From NCBI GenBank assembly GCA_032871835.1, contig CM065303.1, positions 24,368,001 through 24,432,000 on the forward strand: a stretch of DNA of 64,000 nucleotides, in the 5' to 3' direction. Positions 11,759 to 22,622 of the stretch are shown here, in pieces. The notes beneath the pieces were generated by a model. That model did no database searches, was not told the origin of the DNA, and saw only the letters and a program-made list of their open reading frames with translations. A program made the translations under genes and the position numbers. Positions within the stretch are counted from its first letter, which is position 1. Each line of letters starts with the position of its first letter. Source of the DNA: Dipteronia dyeriana (Eukaryota > Streptophyta > Magnoliopsida > Sapindales > Sapindaceae).

Positions 11759-12344
11759 CATTCTTTATGAGAATGAAATTCAATATAGCATATGATTCAT
11801 ACCATCTGTGCTATGTGATCAAAAGGACAGTGAGAGAATGAATCTCCGTTTCATCATTGTGTAAGCTCCTTAAGGTTTGATTAAACCTCAAATGGTGTCC
11901 TTATGACCAATGACATTGATTCAATGTGACAAAACAATGATAGTTTCTTTAGCGTGTTTTTCTATGGCTATGGTACTATTCGGTCTATTAAACATGGCTA
12001 GGATAACAGTTGTCTTTGAAAGTGAGATACAAGTGTTTGATGGGAAGATATAATAGTTCTTCATTAGAATATTGTTCATCGATCACACTGTATGTTTGCT
12101 TGTATGGATGATCTGTGATTGGACCTAAAAGTTTGGACTAATGAATGGAAATTAAATCTGGGACATATATGAACAATGAATTTGAAATATGAAATATCAA
12201 ATTGCATGCTCCAATACTTTTGTAGAATATTGTTCATCGATCACACTGTGCGTTTGTTTGTATGAATGATCTGTGATTGGACCTAAAAGTTTAAGAAACA
12301 TGACTCTGTAGAGTTTGCATTATTCCACTTGTGCTAGTGAGAGA
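11759..12344 (+). other. Continuation of the Copia 3' non-coding region
   Basis: This stretch is between the right edge of the Gypsy insertion and the Copia 3' LTR. It has no reading frame. It contains a pair of 70-bp direct repeats (12065-12134 and 12223-12292) and ends in the polypurine tract AGTGAGAGA (12336-12344). Confidence 0.6.
12065..12292. repeat. Pair of 70-bp direct repeats, 158 bp apart
   Basis: TAGAATATTGTTCATCGATC starts both copies (12065 and 12223), and both end GACCTAAAAGTTT. They differ at only a few positions. They lie just upstream of the Copia 3' LTR and are probably part of that element. Confidence 0.8.
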
Positions 12345-12785
12345 TGTTGGAAAGTTACGCCCAAGTGGTAAAAAGAGTTTGGCAATTAATTAAATTAATT
12401 GACTAGATATAGATACCACATGATACGTTTGTTTTTTGAATTATAGAGATGATTCAATTAAATTCAAACTCATCAGTTAAAAATGGATATTTGGGATATA
12501 GATAAAAGAGATATTAAATTTAAATTTAAAGTATCTCATCCATATAGGAGTTTGGACCCTGTAAATAGCAGAGCGTGCTATTCATTTGATCATCTCATCC
12601 TAAGCGTACTTTTACAGAGAGAAAAAACACAGAGTTTTTATTCATCGGTTTCTCCTTTTTACTGGTCTTCTCTGAGTAACAGCAAATAGCAAGGTGAGTA
12701 GAGTGTATTTTTCTTGTAAATATACATCGATCGTATGTAACAATCTCGGTATCCTTTCCGCTGCAATGATCTTTGATATCCAACA
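12345..12785 (+). repeat. 3' LTR of the degenerate Copia element
   Basis: This 441-bp unit starts TGTTGGAAAG after a purine tract and ends ATATCCAACA, giving perfect 7-bp terminal inverted repeats (TGTTGGA and TCCAACA). Non-coding. The 5' partner is not in the window, so the assignment rests on the tract, the termini and the upstream Copia pol. Confidence 0.7.
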
Positions 12786-12804
12786 CTTAATGTCTCTCTT
12801 GGTT

Positions 12805-13130
12805 TTCAGGAAACTTGGCTTAGGAGAGGTGAAACCAACCACCATATATGTACAATTGGCGGATTGCTTATGAAAGTAATGAATAATGACAGAGGATGTG
12901 TTGGTAAAAGTTCGTAAGTTAATTTTTTAGATGGATTTCGTTGTTCTTGACATGGAAGAGGATCGAGAGATTCCCCTTATCTTGGGGAGACGTTTTCTAA
13001 CAGCAGAAAGAACTTTAAATGATGTGCAACAAGAGAGCTCTTATTTTGAGGATGAAAGATGAGCAAGTCGATTACCTTCAATGTCTTTGAAGCCATGAAA
13101 TTTCCAACTGTGGTAGATTCTTGTTGTTAA
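12805..13130 (+). pseudogene. Athila-like Gypsy protease fragment
   Basis: Short blocks match the plant Gypsy protease region: KLGLGEVKPTT (about 12810), TEDVLVKV (about 12890), MDFVVLDMEEDREIPLILG with RRFLTAERTLNDVQ (12931-13041) and, after a frameshift, ITFNVFEAMKFP (about 13070). The DTG active-site block that should lie upstream is not present. The scrap has no LTR and lies directly against the Copia 3' LTR, so the Copia element may have inserted into an older Athila-like copy. Confidence 0.75.
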
Positions 13131-13320
13131 ATAAATTCAATAAATGGAGAGGATTGGGGTATTTATAGAGAATTAGGGTTTCAAATCCTCGATAGGAGAA
13201 GAGAGGGAAGTGTTCTTATTGGTTGGAAATTATAGGGAAAAAGGCTTAAAATTAATTTATAAGAAAATGCAGTGCTTTAGTCATGAATAAAGTCAAATGA
13301 ATCTGTAAGTTAATATCGTC
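13131..13320. other. Unassigned spacer before the MULE
   Basis: I see no gene or repeat. A TATA-like CTATAAATACC reads leftward near 13165, but no supported gene lies downstream of it. Confidence 0.4.
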
Positions 13321-13329
13321 TTTGGGGTC

Positions 13330-13450
13330 AACAAATTATTGGCACTATTTGAGGGGTGTGTTGTGAAAATATCACCACTTTACTAATGTATGTTCAAAAG
13401 GCACCATTTCAGTCGTTGAGACAAAAATACCCTGAAATATTAAAACAGTG
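13330..13450 (+). repeat. Left terminal inverted repeat region of the MULE
   Basis: The segment follows the candidate 9-bp duplication and contains TATCACCACTTTACTAATG and TTCAAAAGGCACCATTT, which align to the reverse complement of 26017-26057. The exact inner limit is unclear because the two ends have diverged. Confidence 0.55.
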
Positions 13451-13799
13451 AGGAAGTTATCGTTTTCAAAGTCAGAGAGAAGCAACAGTCAAACCGACGG
13501 GAAACTAATCGACTGTGAAGTGACCGGAAGAGCTGCGATTGACAAAGGTAAGACTGATTATCTTTCCTCGGTTTTGTTGTTGTTAACTTGCATTACATGT
13601 TAGAATTGAGTTTTGTTGATAGGAATTGTAGAAACCGGTTAAAATAGAGATTTGAGAATGGTTGTGGTTTAGGTTAGGGTTTGTAATTTGGTTGAATATC
13701 AGTTGAGTAAGATGAAATCTGGGTTATCGAGATTTTTTTTCAAGAGAATCGAGCTAATTTGTTTAGTCGAGCTTTTATTTTCGTGAAAATTAGGTTTTA

Positions 13800-14515
13800 G
13801 TAAGTCGAGATTTTTTTGAATTGGATCGAGCCTTTTTGAAAGGGATCAAGCTTTTTTCAAAGGGCTCGAGCGTTTTAGAAAAGGGATCTAGTTTTTTCAA
13901 TAGGGTCGAGCTTTTTTTGAATTGGATAGAGCCTTTTTGAAAGGTATCGAGCTATTTTGAAAAGGAATCGAGCTATTTCGAAAAGGAATCGAGCTTTTTT
14001 GAAAAGGAATCGAGCTTTTTGAAAAGGAATCGAGCTTTTTTGAAAAGGAATCGAGCTTTTTCGAAAAAGAATCCAGCTTTTTCGAAAAAGAATCGAGCTT
14101 TTTTGAAAAGGAATCGAGCTTTTTTAAAAAGGAATCGAGCTTTTTTGAAAAGGAATCGAGCTTTTTTTGAATTGGATCGAGCCATTTTGAAAAGGATCGA
14201 GTTTTTTTGAATAGGTTTCGAGTTTTTTTGAATAGGTTCGAGCTGTTTTTGAATTTGATCGGGCGTATTTGAAAATGATCGAGCTTTTTTGAAAAGGGAT
14301 CAAGCCTTTTTTGAAAGGGATCGAGCTTTTTTGAAAGGGATCGAGTTTTTTTGAAAAGGAATCGAGCTTTTTTGTAAAGCAATCGAGCTTTTTTGAAAGG
14401 GAACGAGCTTTTTGAAAAGGGATCATGCTTTTTAAAAAAGGATTCGAGCTTTTTAAAAAAGGATTCGAGCTTTTTTCAATAGGTTCGAGCTTTTTTTGAA
14501 TTAGATCGAGATTTT
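13800..14515. repeat. Minisatellite, about 21-bp unit (ATCGAGCTTTTTTGAAAAGG)
   Basis: About 30 imperfect units, each with a TCGAGC core, a T run and GAAAAGG, fill this region. Open frames on both strands read as KKLDSFS or KRNRAFL repeats and are by-products of the array. The array is probably in the 5' intron of the protease gene: a donor-like CAAAGGTAAG is at about 13547-13556 and an acceptor-like CATTACAG ends at 14559. A related array with the same core is at 25488-26000. Confidence 0.88.
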
Positions 14516-14559
14516 TTATGTGTTATGTTTAATGATGTTGTATTTCTGTTACATTACAG

Positions 14560-15927
14560 ATGAGAATTAGGTTGAGGGATTCGCTTAAAACTCCAGAAGG
14601 ATACTAGTACGAGGGCAAATTGACTCGACACAATCATTTTGATACCCTTGCCCATATAGACGATGCGTTGAACCGTGTCCCTGTAGAATTTGCAGATGAA
14701 GACCGCCGTCGGTTCATGGCGTCATGTTTAGGGCATTTCCTAACGATGCATCGGGAGATGAAGTTTTTCGATGGTATTATCCATCGGTTGCTTTTGAGGG
14801 AGCTCCATCATAACGGCCCAACAGATGAGATACACTTCATGTTAGGAAACTAGTCGGTGAGGTTTTCGAAGGTGGAATTTTGCCTGATTACCGTACTACG
14901 GTTTGGAGTTGTACCAGACACCACCATGTATGCAGCAGTAGAGAATGGCATACATGAGCAGTACTTTCCTAGAGCCGATGAGGTGTCGTTGGGGCAGATT
15001 ATAGGTGTTGTCACCTGTGCAAAGTTTGGAAAGGCGTACGATGCTGTCAAGTTCTGCCTCTTATATATGCTGAACTAGATACTGATGGGGGTGGATGAGA
15101 GATTCAAGATTCCAGTTTGGCAGTTTCGACCGGTTGAGGAGCTCGATGTGTTCGACGCGTTCCCGTGGGGTACCCACGTGTACAGGCATTCTATTTACTC
15201 ATTCAAGCATGCGCTTGATAGGCGAAGAGATGGGTTCGAGAGACGCCAGCAAGAAAAGGGAGCTGACGTACACAGGGTGGAGACCTACAACATATACGGT
15301 CTATCTCATGCCTATTGGTAAGAACTTCGAACTACAAATTGTACTTTATTGTTGGTGTCCAAAATTTTATCGATACTTACCGTACTTATCTTTGATGCAG
15401 ATATTTGCTATGGAGGTGATCCCTGATTTGGCCAAAGCGGTCGGTGCCCAGAGGGTTACTGATCTGACTCCCCATATTTTGAAGTGGGAGTTGACCAAAC
15501 AACCGAGAGGGAAGAAGCTAGCAAAGATTTTCAAAGCCAGGGTATGTATTTATTTTGTTAATGTTTTTATTAGTTAGTAATTGTACAATTACATTGTTCT
15601 AACTAATATTTTAGATGTTTACGATCAAGGAACTGGTGCCGACACCAGTTGAGAGACATGCACCATACTATGCCTGGCTAGACAAGGGGGGAGCCTGTAT
15701 GTAGAAGATGACATGGATGATATACCGCCTCAGGTCCATGATCAAACCACCTTAGGCGGGATCAGTGGTACAAATGGTGGGGGTTTAACAGACAGGTCCA
15801 TTGACAGTGAGGGATCTGAGCTCGCTGCTGGGGGTTTAAGGCCCAGTGACAGTGAGGGATATGAGACAGACCCTCAACGAGAAAGAATTAGGCATATACG
15901 GGTTCAGTTTTCTACTCCCGGATATGG
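14560..15927 (+). pseudogene. DUF1985 part of the Ulp1-type protease gene
   Basis: The ATG at 14560 follows an acceptor-like CATTACAG. One frame runs to about 15318 with three stops (about 14605, 14851 and 15076). It includes HFDTLAHIDDALNRVP, HFLTMHREMKFFDGIIHRLL, VPDTTMYAAVENGI and VYRHSIYSFKHALD, the pattern of DUF1985, a plant domain usually fused to Ulp1-like proteases in MULEs. GT-AG introns are likely at about 15320-15400 and 15542-15614. Exon 2 carries FAMEVIPDLAKAVG and exon 3 an acidic linker (YVEDDMDDIPPQVHD). The gene is then interrupted at 15928-15932 by an LTR element and resumes at 20373. Stops make this a pseudogene. Confidence 0.8.
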
Positions 15928-15932
15928 TACAT

Positions 15933-17067
15933 TGACACGTCCTAAAGAAGTGTTCCTACTCTCAAGTATAAGAGTGTCAAAGTAATAAATTAACCGGTAA
16001 GACCGAGTCGAACCACAGGGAGGTTGTTCACTTGTCCTTGTAGAATTAATTATCTAAATTAATTACAAAGCTTGTTATAAAATGTAAATCAATTAAAATT
16101 AATACTAGGGCTAAGGGATTCACTGTTGGTAATTCGAATATGATCCAATTATTAATATTTAGTCCAGATTAATGGGATGGTATTCCACTCCACTGACCAC
16201 TTTCTAATAGATGTGGGTAAAAGTACTCACTGTGCCAGACAATATCTGTCTGTCTACAGTGAGACAAAAACTCCATAAAGATTAGAGGGGATAAACAACT
16301 CTCTGATAGATATGGGTAAAAATACTCACTGTGCTAGACAATATCTGTCTATTTACAGTGAGTCAAAAACTCCACAAAGATCAGAGGGGAGAAAGCATAA
16401 AAATAATAAACTTACCAAAATTAGATCATATTTTCCATACCAACAGTATCACATTTGGCCCCAGCTATATAAAACTAGCCAGACATAATTTAACTAGAAA
16501 ATAACTATTTTATTTAAATTGAGAATTTGAGAACAAAGGAGAGAGAATTTCAAAAATCTAACATCATATTTGGATTCAGGACATGAAAATTAGGGGGGAG
16601 AGGCCCTCTATTTATACAAAATACGGATGAAAATTGGTCATCGGATGAATTTAGAATGGAACGTCCAGATTTCGCTACGTCATCAGTGAACAGTAACCCA
16701 TCCATGAGTTAACAGTAAAGCTTCCGAGAGTGAACAGTAATGCATCGTGAGTGAACAGTGAAAGTCAACTGTGAACAGTGAAAGTCAATTGTGAATAGTC
16801 AAAATTACAAAAATACCCATCGTGGTATTCTTAAGGTTTTTTAACGTTCTAAACTTAAAACGATGTTTGTTTTACCATCTGACTTCTCCATGATTCTGAA
16901 TTGATTTAATTACCTCTGAAATACAAAGAAAAATACACTGATTACTACACAACACATTTATTTAAGCAAACAAACAAAATTATGTATGAATTGGGGAATT
17001 AATCATGTTGGAAGTGTAAAATGATGATATTATCCCTTAGTAAACATACACTTTTCAGTGTTAATCA
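15933..17067 (-). repeat. 3' LTR of the nested Gypsy element
   Basis: 1135 bp, TGACACGTCC to GTGTTAATCA on the plus strand. It contains two copies of GTGAACAGTGAAAGTCAA plus scattered GTGAACAGT (16688-16795), fewer than the partner LTR. On the minus strand a TATA-like TTTGTATAAATAG lies at about 16603-16615, downstream of that cluster. Confidence 0.9.
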
Positions 17068-19162
17068 CACCCCCCTCCAACCAGCTTATTGCTAGTCCCT
17101 AGCAATTAAAGCGAAAATAGTAAAAACTCAAATTCAAATATCTAAACTACCAAATAGACAAACTCTCCCATACCTCTTTTCTCACCCTTTGACAACCAGT
17201 CATCAATTGAGTTATCAATCAAACTTTCCTGTGCTCAATAAAGATCAACATGATAACTATGAGATTCAATTGAAATCAAACAACATTTTCATTCCGAAAT
17301 CTCACCAGGGCTTTTTCCTTAGGCAACAGTTTTATTCTTTTTTTTTAATACAACAAAATTGGAAACAAACATTCCATCTTTAATCCATGTAGCGAGCTTT
17401 AGGCCAATGACTCCCAAACCAGCAGGCTTTAGGGCATTAATTGCTAAAACAGTCATACGGGCTTAATTACAAGAATTGCAGATGTTTTTTTTTTAGTACA
17501 ATTCCCTTAAGCTTTATCTTTAACCCGTGTAACGAGTTTTGGGTCAATGACTCCCTAACCAGTTGGTCTTAGGGTATTAGGTGTTAAATCACCCCTTGGA
17601 CTTAATTGTTCGAGTTAAAGAGGCTATTGAACTGTACTTTATTCTTATCCAGACTCCACCGTTTTGTGCAAACACTCTATGCTTACTGAGGCATAAGGCC
17701 CGGCTACTAAGTAAGAGTTTTGGTCACAACACACAAAATTATTATTATTATTATTACTATATAAATTTTTAAACAAGACCACTGCCTTCGGTTGTTATCC
17801 TTGAATGATGTTTCAGAACTCAATATCGTAAAATCTCAACTTACTGCACATAACCACATGTCAATGTGCGTGTGTGTCTAGAATAGTTCGAAAAATTTCT
17901 CAAGATAACTTAATGAACAAAAGGATTAGTTAGTGATATCACAATGGAGAGTTTATAAATTTGAATAGTCAATAGAGAGGAAAAAAAATGCATCAGAACT
18001 ACAAAGATGCATCTCAGAAGTATCTAAAAGATCTCCTTACTCGGCCATCTTTACAAAAAAAATGGTCAAAAGTTAGTTTTTTTTTTTGAAAAACAAAAGT
18101 TATTGAATCAACTATCCCCTTCCCCTTCCCCCAATCAGAACGAGACATTGTCCCCAATGCCATTAGAAAGAGGTAAGGTTTAGAATATATCACTTGAATA
18201 ACTTGAAAGACAACAAAATCCTGCAAAACAACAAAAGAAAGACAAAATATAGAAAAATAAAATGCATAAAAACCATGGGACAATCACAAACTGAGATTCA
18301 GATCAATTATACATTACTTGTTCTCTTCAAAAATCAAAAGTAAACAACAATAATTACAAAAGACTTTAAATGCGGAAGGAAAAAGATAATAAAAATAAAA
18401 GGATATATACTGGTAGTTGTGATTGTGGCTCACATCTTCCTCTGGTTTTACGTCCAGAAACGTCTTTAACACCCTCTATAGGTCGGAGATATGCTTCCCA
18501 TCCAATTTTCTTATAAATTGGAAAACAGGGTCTTTTATAGTCAGATTCCCAAGACTATATTGTGCATGTTTTCGGCTTGGTTTCCTGCTGGATGTCTAAG
18601 TGGGTTTTCAGCCATGTTGTTAGTGAATGTGGGTGATTGGGATCTCCTAATTAATTTACTACTAGATGTTCGAGACCAATGTCTCATGCAAATTTAATGA
18701 GGGTTCATGGAGGTGAAATACACAAAAAATAAAGAAAAAAAAAGAAAAAGTGATAAAAATAACAAGATGCAAAATTCTAGGGGTGTAAATGCAAATATGC
18801 ACAAGTGTTGGGGCAAAAGTGAAAATAATTATAAATACTGGGACTAAAGTGAAAATGTGATAATTACAGGGACAGATATGCAAAAATTAAAATTAAAATG
18901 ACCTATATGCAAATGCAAACTAGATCTAAGCTAAAATGCAAATAAAAAGTACAATAACTAAAATACAAAAATGTGATTAAAGATAACAAGTGTTTTTTTT
19001 TTCAAGTGGATGAAGTTTATGAATGATGAAAAAACTGAATACAAAATAAGAATAAAGATGATAGAAAAGGAAAAAAAAAAGCAAAACTGAAATAAAATTA
19101 AAAAGAAATTACTACTACAAAGAAAAGGCAGACTTATCTCTCCGACAGCGGCGCCAAAAACT
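17068..19162 (-). other. Internal region of the nested Gypsy element
   Basis: Mostly non-coding. The end beside 19162 (the 5' side on the minus strand) is the primer-binding site and a leader that matches 63098-63570. A short gag N-terminus follows, with the same start context as at 63572, at about 18700-18570, but it runs into unrelated sequence. An (ATT)n tract is at about 17740-17758. Remaining open frames are short and show no family I recognise. Confidence 0.7.
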
Positions 19163-20367
19163 TGACACGTCCTAAAGAAGTGTTCATACTCTCAAGTATA
19201 AGAGTGTCAAAGTAATAAATTAACCGGTAAGACCGGGTCGAACCACAGGGAGGTTGTTCACTTGTCCTTGTAGAATTAATTATCTAAATTAATTACAAAG
19301 CTTGTTATAAAATATAAATCAATTAAAATTAATACTGGGGCTAAGGGATCCACTGTTGGTAATTCGAATATGATCCAATTATTAATATTTAGTCCAGATT
19401 AATGGGATGATATTACACTCCACTTACCACTCTCTAATAGTTGTGGGTAAAAGTATTCACTGTGCTAGACAATATCTGTCTGTCTACAGTGAGTCAAAAA
19501 CTCTACAAAGATTAGAGGGGATAAACCACTCTCTAATAGATATGGGTAAAAGTACTCACTGTGCTAGACAATATCTATCTATCTACAGTGAGTCAAAAAA
19601 TCCACAAAGATCATATGGGAGAAAGCATAAAAATAATAAACTTACCAAAATTGGATCATATTTTTCATCCTAACAGTATCACCTTTGGCCCCAGCTATAT
19701 AAAATTAGCTAGACATAATTTAACTAGAAAATAGCTATTTTACTTAAACTGAGAATTTGAGAACAAAGGAGAGATAATTTCAAAAATCTAACATCATACT
19801 TGGATTCAAGACATGAAAATTATAGGGGGAGAGACCCCCTATTTATACAAAATACGGATGAAAATTGACTATCGGATGAATTTAGAATGGAGCTTCCAGA
19901 TTCGCCACGTCATCAGTGAATAGTAACCCATCCATGAGTGAATAGTAACACATCCGAGAGTGAACAGTAACGCATCGTGAGTGAACAATGAAAGTCAACT
20001 GTGAACAGTGAAAGTCAACTGTAAACAGTGAAAAGTTAACTGTGAACAGTGAAAAGTTAACTGTGAACAGTGAAAAGTTAACTGTGAACAGTGAATAGTA
20101 AAATTACGAAAATGCCCTTCGTGGTCTTCTTAAGATTTTTTGACGTTCTAAACTTGAAAATGATGTTTGTTTTGCCATTTGAATTCTCCATGATTCTAAA
20201 TTGATTGAATTACCTCTGAAATATAAAGAAAAATACACTGATTACTACACAACACATTTATTTAAGCGAACGAACTAAATTATGTCTGAATTGGGGAATT
20301 AATCATATTGGAAGTGTAAAATGATGATATTATCCCTTAGTAAACATACACTTTTCAGTGTTAATCA
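19163..20367 (-). repeat. 5' LTR of the nested Gypsy element
   Basis: 1205 bp, TGACACGTCC to GTGTTAATCA. It is longer than its partner mainly because of extra 21-22-bp units (GTGAACAGTGAAAAGTTAACT) at 19985-20100. The target-site duplication TACAT follows at 20368-20372. Confidence 0.9.
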
Positions 20368-20372
20368 TACAT

Positions 20373-22470
20373 CTGCAGGGGATTCCCGTGGGGGCGTTGG
20401 ACGTGATGGAGAGATAAAATGAAAACAAAGTTTAGTGTTTTTTATTAACACGTGGTGATAGTTTTTACTAACAATGTAGACATGATTTCAGTCTCTGTGG
20501 GCAGATATGTTGAACGATGTGCGTGAAGCCCTCCGGAAGAGTGACGAGGATCGACAGCGTCAACACTTGGAGTTGTTGGATATGATCTGGAAGAGTGATG
20601 AGGATCGTCAGCAACAACACCGATTGTTACTGGATATGATCTGGGGGCTTCAAGGTTCTGCCATGCGTACACATCGGGATGGCCCCCTACCTCCTGATCT
20701 ACTTTTTAGTCCCAAAGGGTCGACTGATAGGTATCTGGGGGGACAGACATGACAGCTCGACGTAGTCAGGACCCGCCTACCTGCATGGTAGGTCCGGAGA
20801 GGGAATCTCAATCGCATACCAGCGAGAGTAGGCTTGGTTCACGTACAACAGTCTTATCTGGGTCCATCCAGGCTCAGTGGTCCCTCCCACCACCCAGCAC
20901 ATCGATCCCCCTACCTCCTAGCACATCGATTCAGCCACAATGGTCCCCCCCACCCAGCCCGTCTGTGGTGTCGGAGTGGTGCCCTCCCCCACCCAGCACA
21001 TCTATACCGTTGGAGCGGTCCCCTCCCCTACCTAGTACGTCTGTGCCGTCTGAGCGGTCCCTTTCCCCACCCAGCAAGTCTGTGCCGTCGGAGCGGTCCT
21101 TTCACCCGGCCAATACATCGAAGCCTTTAGTTAAGCGCAGATGGCAGTTGGTGAGCCCTTACACAGATCCATGCGGTCCAAAGAGGTTGAGGACACGGCC
21201 CGAGTCCGTGGAACATATTTTTGACCCCCACGGACTAGTGGACACTGACCAGCTTACGGCATACAAGGCCTTCAAGAGGAACATCAACGGGGAACTGTGA
21301 GTCCAACGTTTTATAATAAAAATGGATGTACATTTCTTGTTAATTCAAATTTATGTATAGCTAAGGTAATTCAATCATCAAACAGACGTCATGTGGACGT
21401 GCTGGCACAAGTTACCGCGGGATGGTTCGTGCGTATGCAGTCCAACTTCATGGACTTGGAGGACACGGTACGTACTTATTAAATTTCATATTAACGTTTA
21501 TGTAAGTATTGTTGAATTGTTAACAATTACGGTGATTTTATTGTTTGTCAGCATATGGATGCATACCTCCATATTCTTCGCAAGCGTCAGCGAGGATTCC
21601 CCAATGTTTACAATCAGAGGATCAACGTGTTGGATACACAATTTTATGTAAGTAGGTATAAATTTTGGGAATCGAATTGCATTTTGTTTTGTATTATTAA
21701 TACGATATTGTCAATGCTTGTACCACCACTTATGTTGTATATATGGGAGAAGATGATGCCTCGTGATTCGTACGGTGCTGTGACTACGATAAGGTGGAAT
21801 GTGTTACAGTCCCGATGGTTGGAAGAGGACCTTCTGACGGTCCGTGGAGCAACCACGAGTGGAAACCGCCCATGGCACGAGGTTGACGTGATAAGTGTTA
21901 AATGATATAGATGATTAAAAAATAAATTGTTCGTATATCCTCAGCTAACACGGTATGCAAACTATTACAGGTGCTGATTTCGTGCAACGTTAGGGCCCAA
22001 CATTGGCTGGTGGTGAGCGTCGACCTTTGTCGCGGGAAGATTGACATTTATGACCCCTGGAGACAGGAAGTCCCTTATCAGATCAGGCACCCGCAAGTCC
22101 GACCATTACAGTGATTTTTACCCTTCATGTTGAGTGACGCGGGGTTCCACACAGCACGAGGAGCTGGTCGTCGAGCATTCCCTCGAGAAAATAAGCCCTT
22201 CTCGATTAGCCTGGTGCATACTTCTACGGTCCCCCAACAAAAGAAATCGTAAGACATTCTATTTCATTCACGTGCTTAGATATTCTTTATGAATGATTTG
22301 TAATGGTGTTTTATGTGTCGAATTGCAGAGGTAACTGTGGTCCCCATACTTTGAGACTTATCGAGTACTTACTGGCGGGTCGAAGGCCTTTTGATTGGTC
22401 AGAGGACGACATGGGGATCATTCGGGAGAAAATGGATGTGGAGATTTTTTCTAACTCCAGGCCCGCCTAG
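20373..22470 (+). pseudogene. Ulp1-like cysteine protease domain (C48 type), MULE-borne
   Basis: This is the 3' half of the DUF1985 gene. An exon from about 20500 holds two SDEDRQ-type repeats. After a frameshift near 20750 comes a proline-rich linker (20870-21110) and HIFDPHGLVDTDQLTAYKAF. Short exons follow at about 21381-21468, 21552-21648, 21744-21890, 21971-22249 and 22328-22470, joined by GT-AG introns. The catalytic set of a Ulp1/C48 peptidase is visible: His in QHWLVVSVDL (22001-22003), Asp in YDPW (22052-22054), Gln in VPQQKKS and Cys in GNCGPHTLRL (22336-22338). Such enzymes cleave SUMO or SUMO-like proteins; the substrate here is unknown. A TGA at 22112-22114 breaks the catalytic exon. 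Confidence 0.85.
20870..21110 (+). repeat. Proline/serine-rich coding repeat, 39-bp unit
   Basis: The linker of the protease gene contains 13-residue units such as ERSPPLPSTSVPS and ERSLSPPSKSVPS. At least four are in register at the 3' end, with degenerate copies upstream. The unit length is a multiple of three, so copy-number changes would keep the frame. Confidence 0.75.
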
Positions 22471-22622
22471 TGATTGGTTGTATAATACCAATTTTTATGT
22501 ACACAGACATGTAATTAATTCATAAATATTAATTAATTCATTAATAAGTAATTATTGTAATTCCAAATTATTACAATCTGATACACTTCCAAAAGTTTTC
22601 AATGTGATCAAAACTTTGTCAT

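Larger units (their letters stand above)
2947..12785 (+). mobile_element. Degenerate Copia element with a nested Gypsy insertion
   Basis: This is a plus-strand Ty1/Copia remnant. It starts abruptly inside the integrase core at about 2950, runs through RT and RNase H to 5268, and continues into non-coding 3' sequence. The Gypsy element at 5701-11758 interrupts it there. It resumes at 11759 and ends in a 3' LTR at 12345-12785. The five bases flanking the Gypsy insertion are CATTA and CATTC, a target-site duplication with one mismatch. The 5' LTR, gag and protease are absent. The family differs from Copia 1: its LTR is short and its RNase H ends in the common plant form with STHDMVVDPPTKAV. Confidence 0.8.
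15933..20367 (-). mobile_element. Non-autonomous Gypsy LTR element inside the MULE
   Basis: LTRs at 15933-17067 and 19163-20367 flank 2.1 kb of internal DNA. TACAT lies on both sides (15928-15932 and 20368-20372), a perfect 5-bp target-site duplication. On the minus strand the 5' LTR is followed by AGTT and TTGGCGCCGCTGTCGG, a TGGCGCC-type primer-binding site common in plant Gypsy elements. A polypurine tract (GGAGGGGGGTG) precedes the 3' LTR. The leader and gag N-terminus match the element at 61936-64000, but the rest of gag and all of pol are gone. It is therefore a deletion derivative that moved in trans. Confidence 0.9.

Noticed and set aside
13060..13180. Leftward gene with TATA box (CTATAAATACC) and an ATG near 13100
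   Set aside because: The plus strand of the same bases reads as a Gypsy protease fragment. The minus frame is short and has no recognisable product.
13897..14426. Long open frames on both strands reading KKLDSFS, FKKARFL or KRNRAFL repeats
   Set aside because: They follow the 21-bp minisatellite unit, which lacks stops in several frames by chance. There is no domain and both strands are open at once.
13800..14515. CRISPR-like array
   Set aside because: Units are contiguous and degenerate with no unique spacers, and the DNA is eukaryotic. It is a minisatellite.
17189..18883. Short frames in the internal region of the nested Gypsy element
   Set aside because: They are AT-rich, short and without domain features, except for the remnant of the gag start near 18700.
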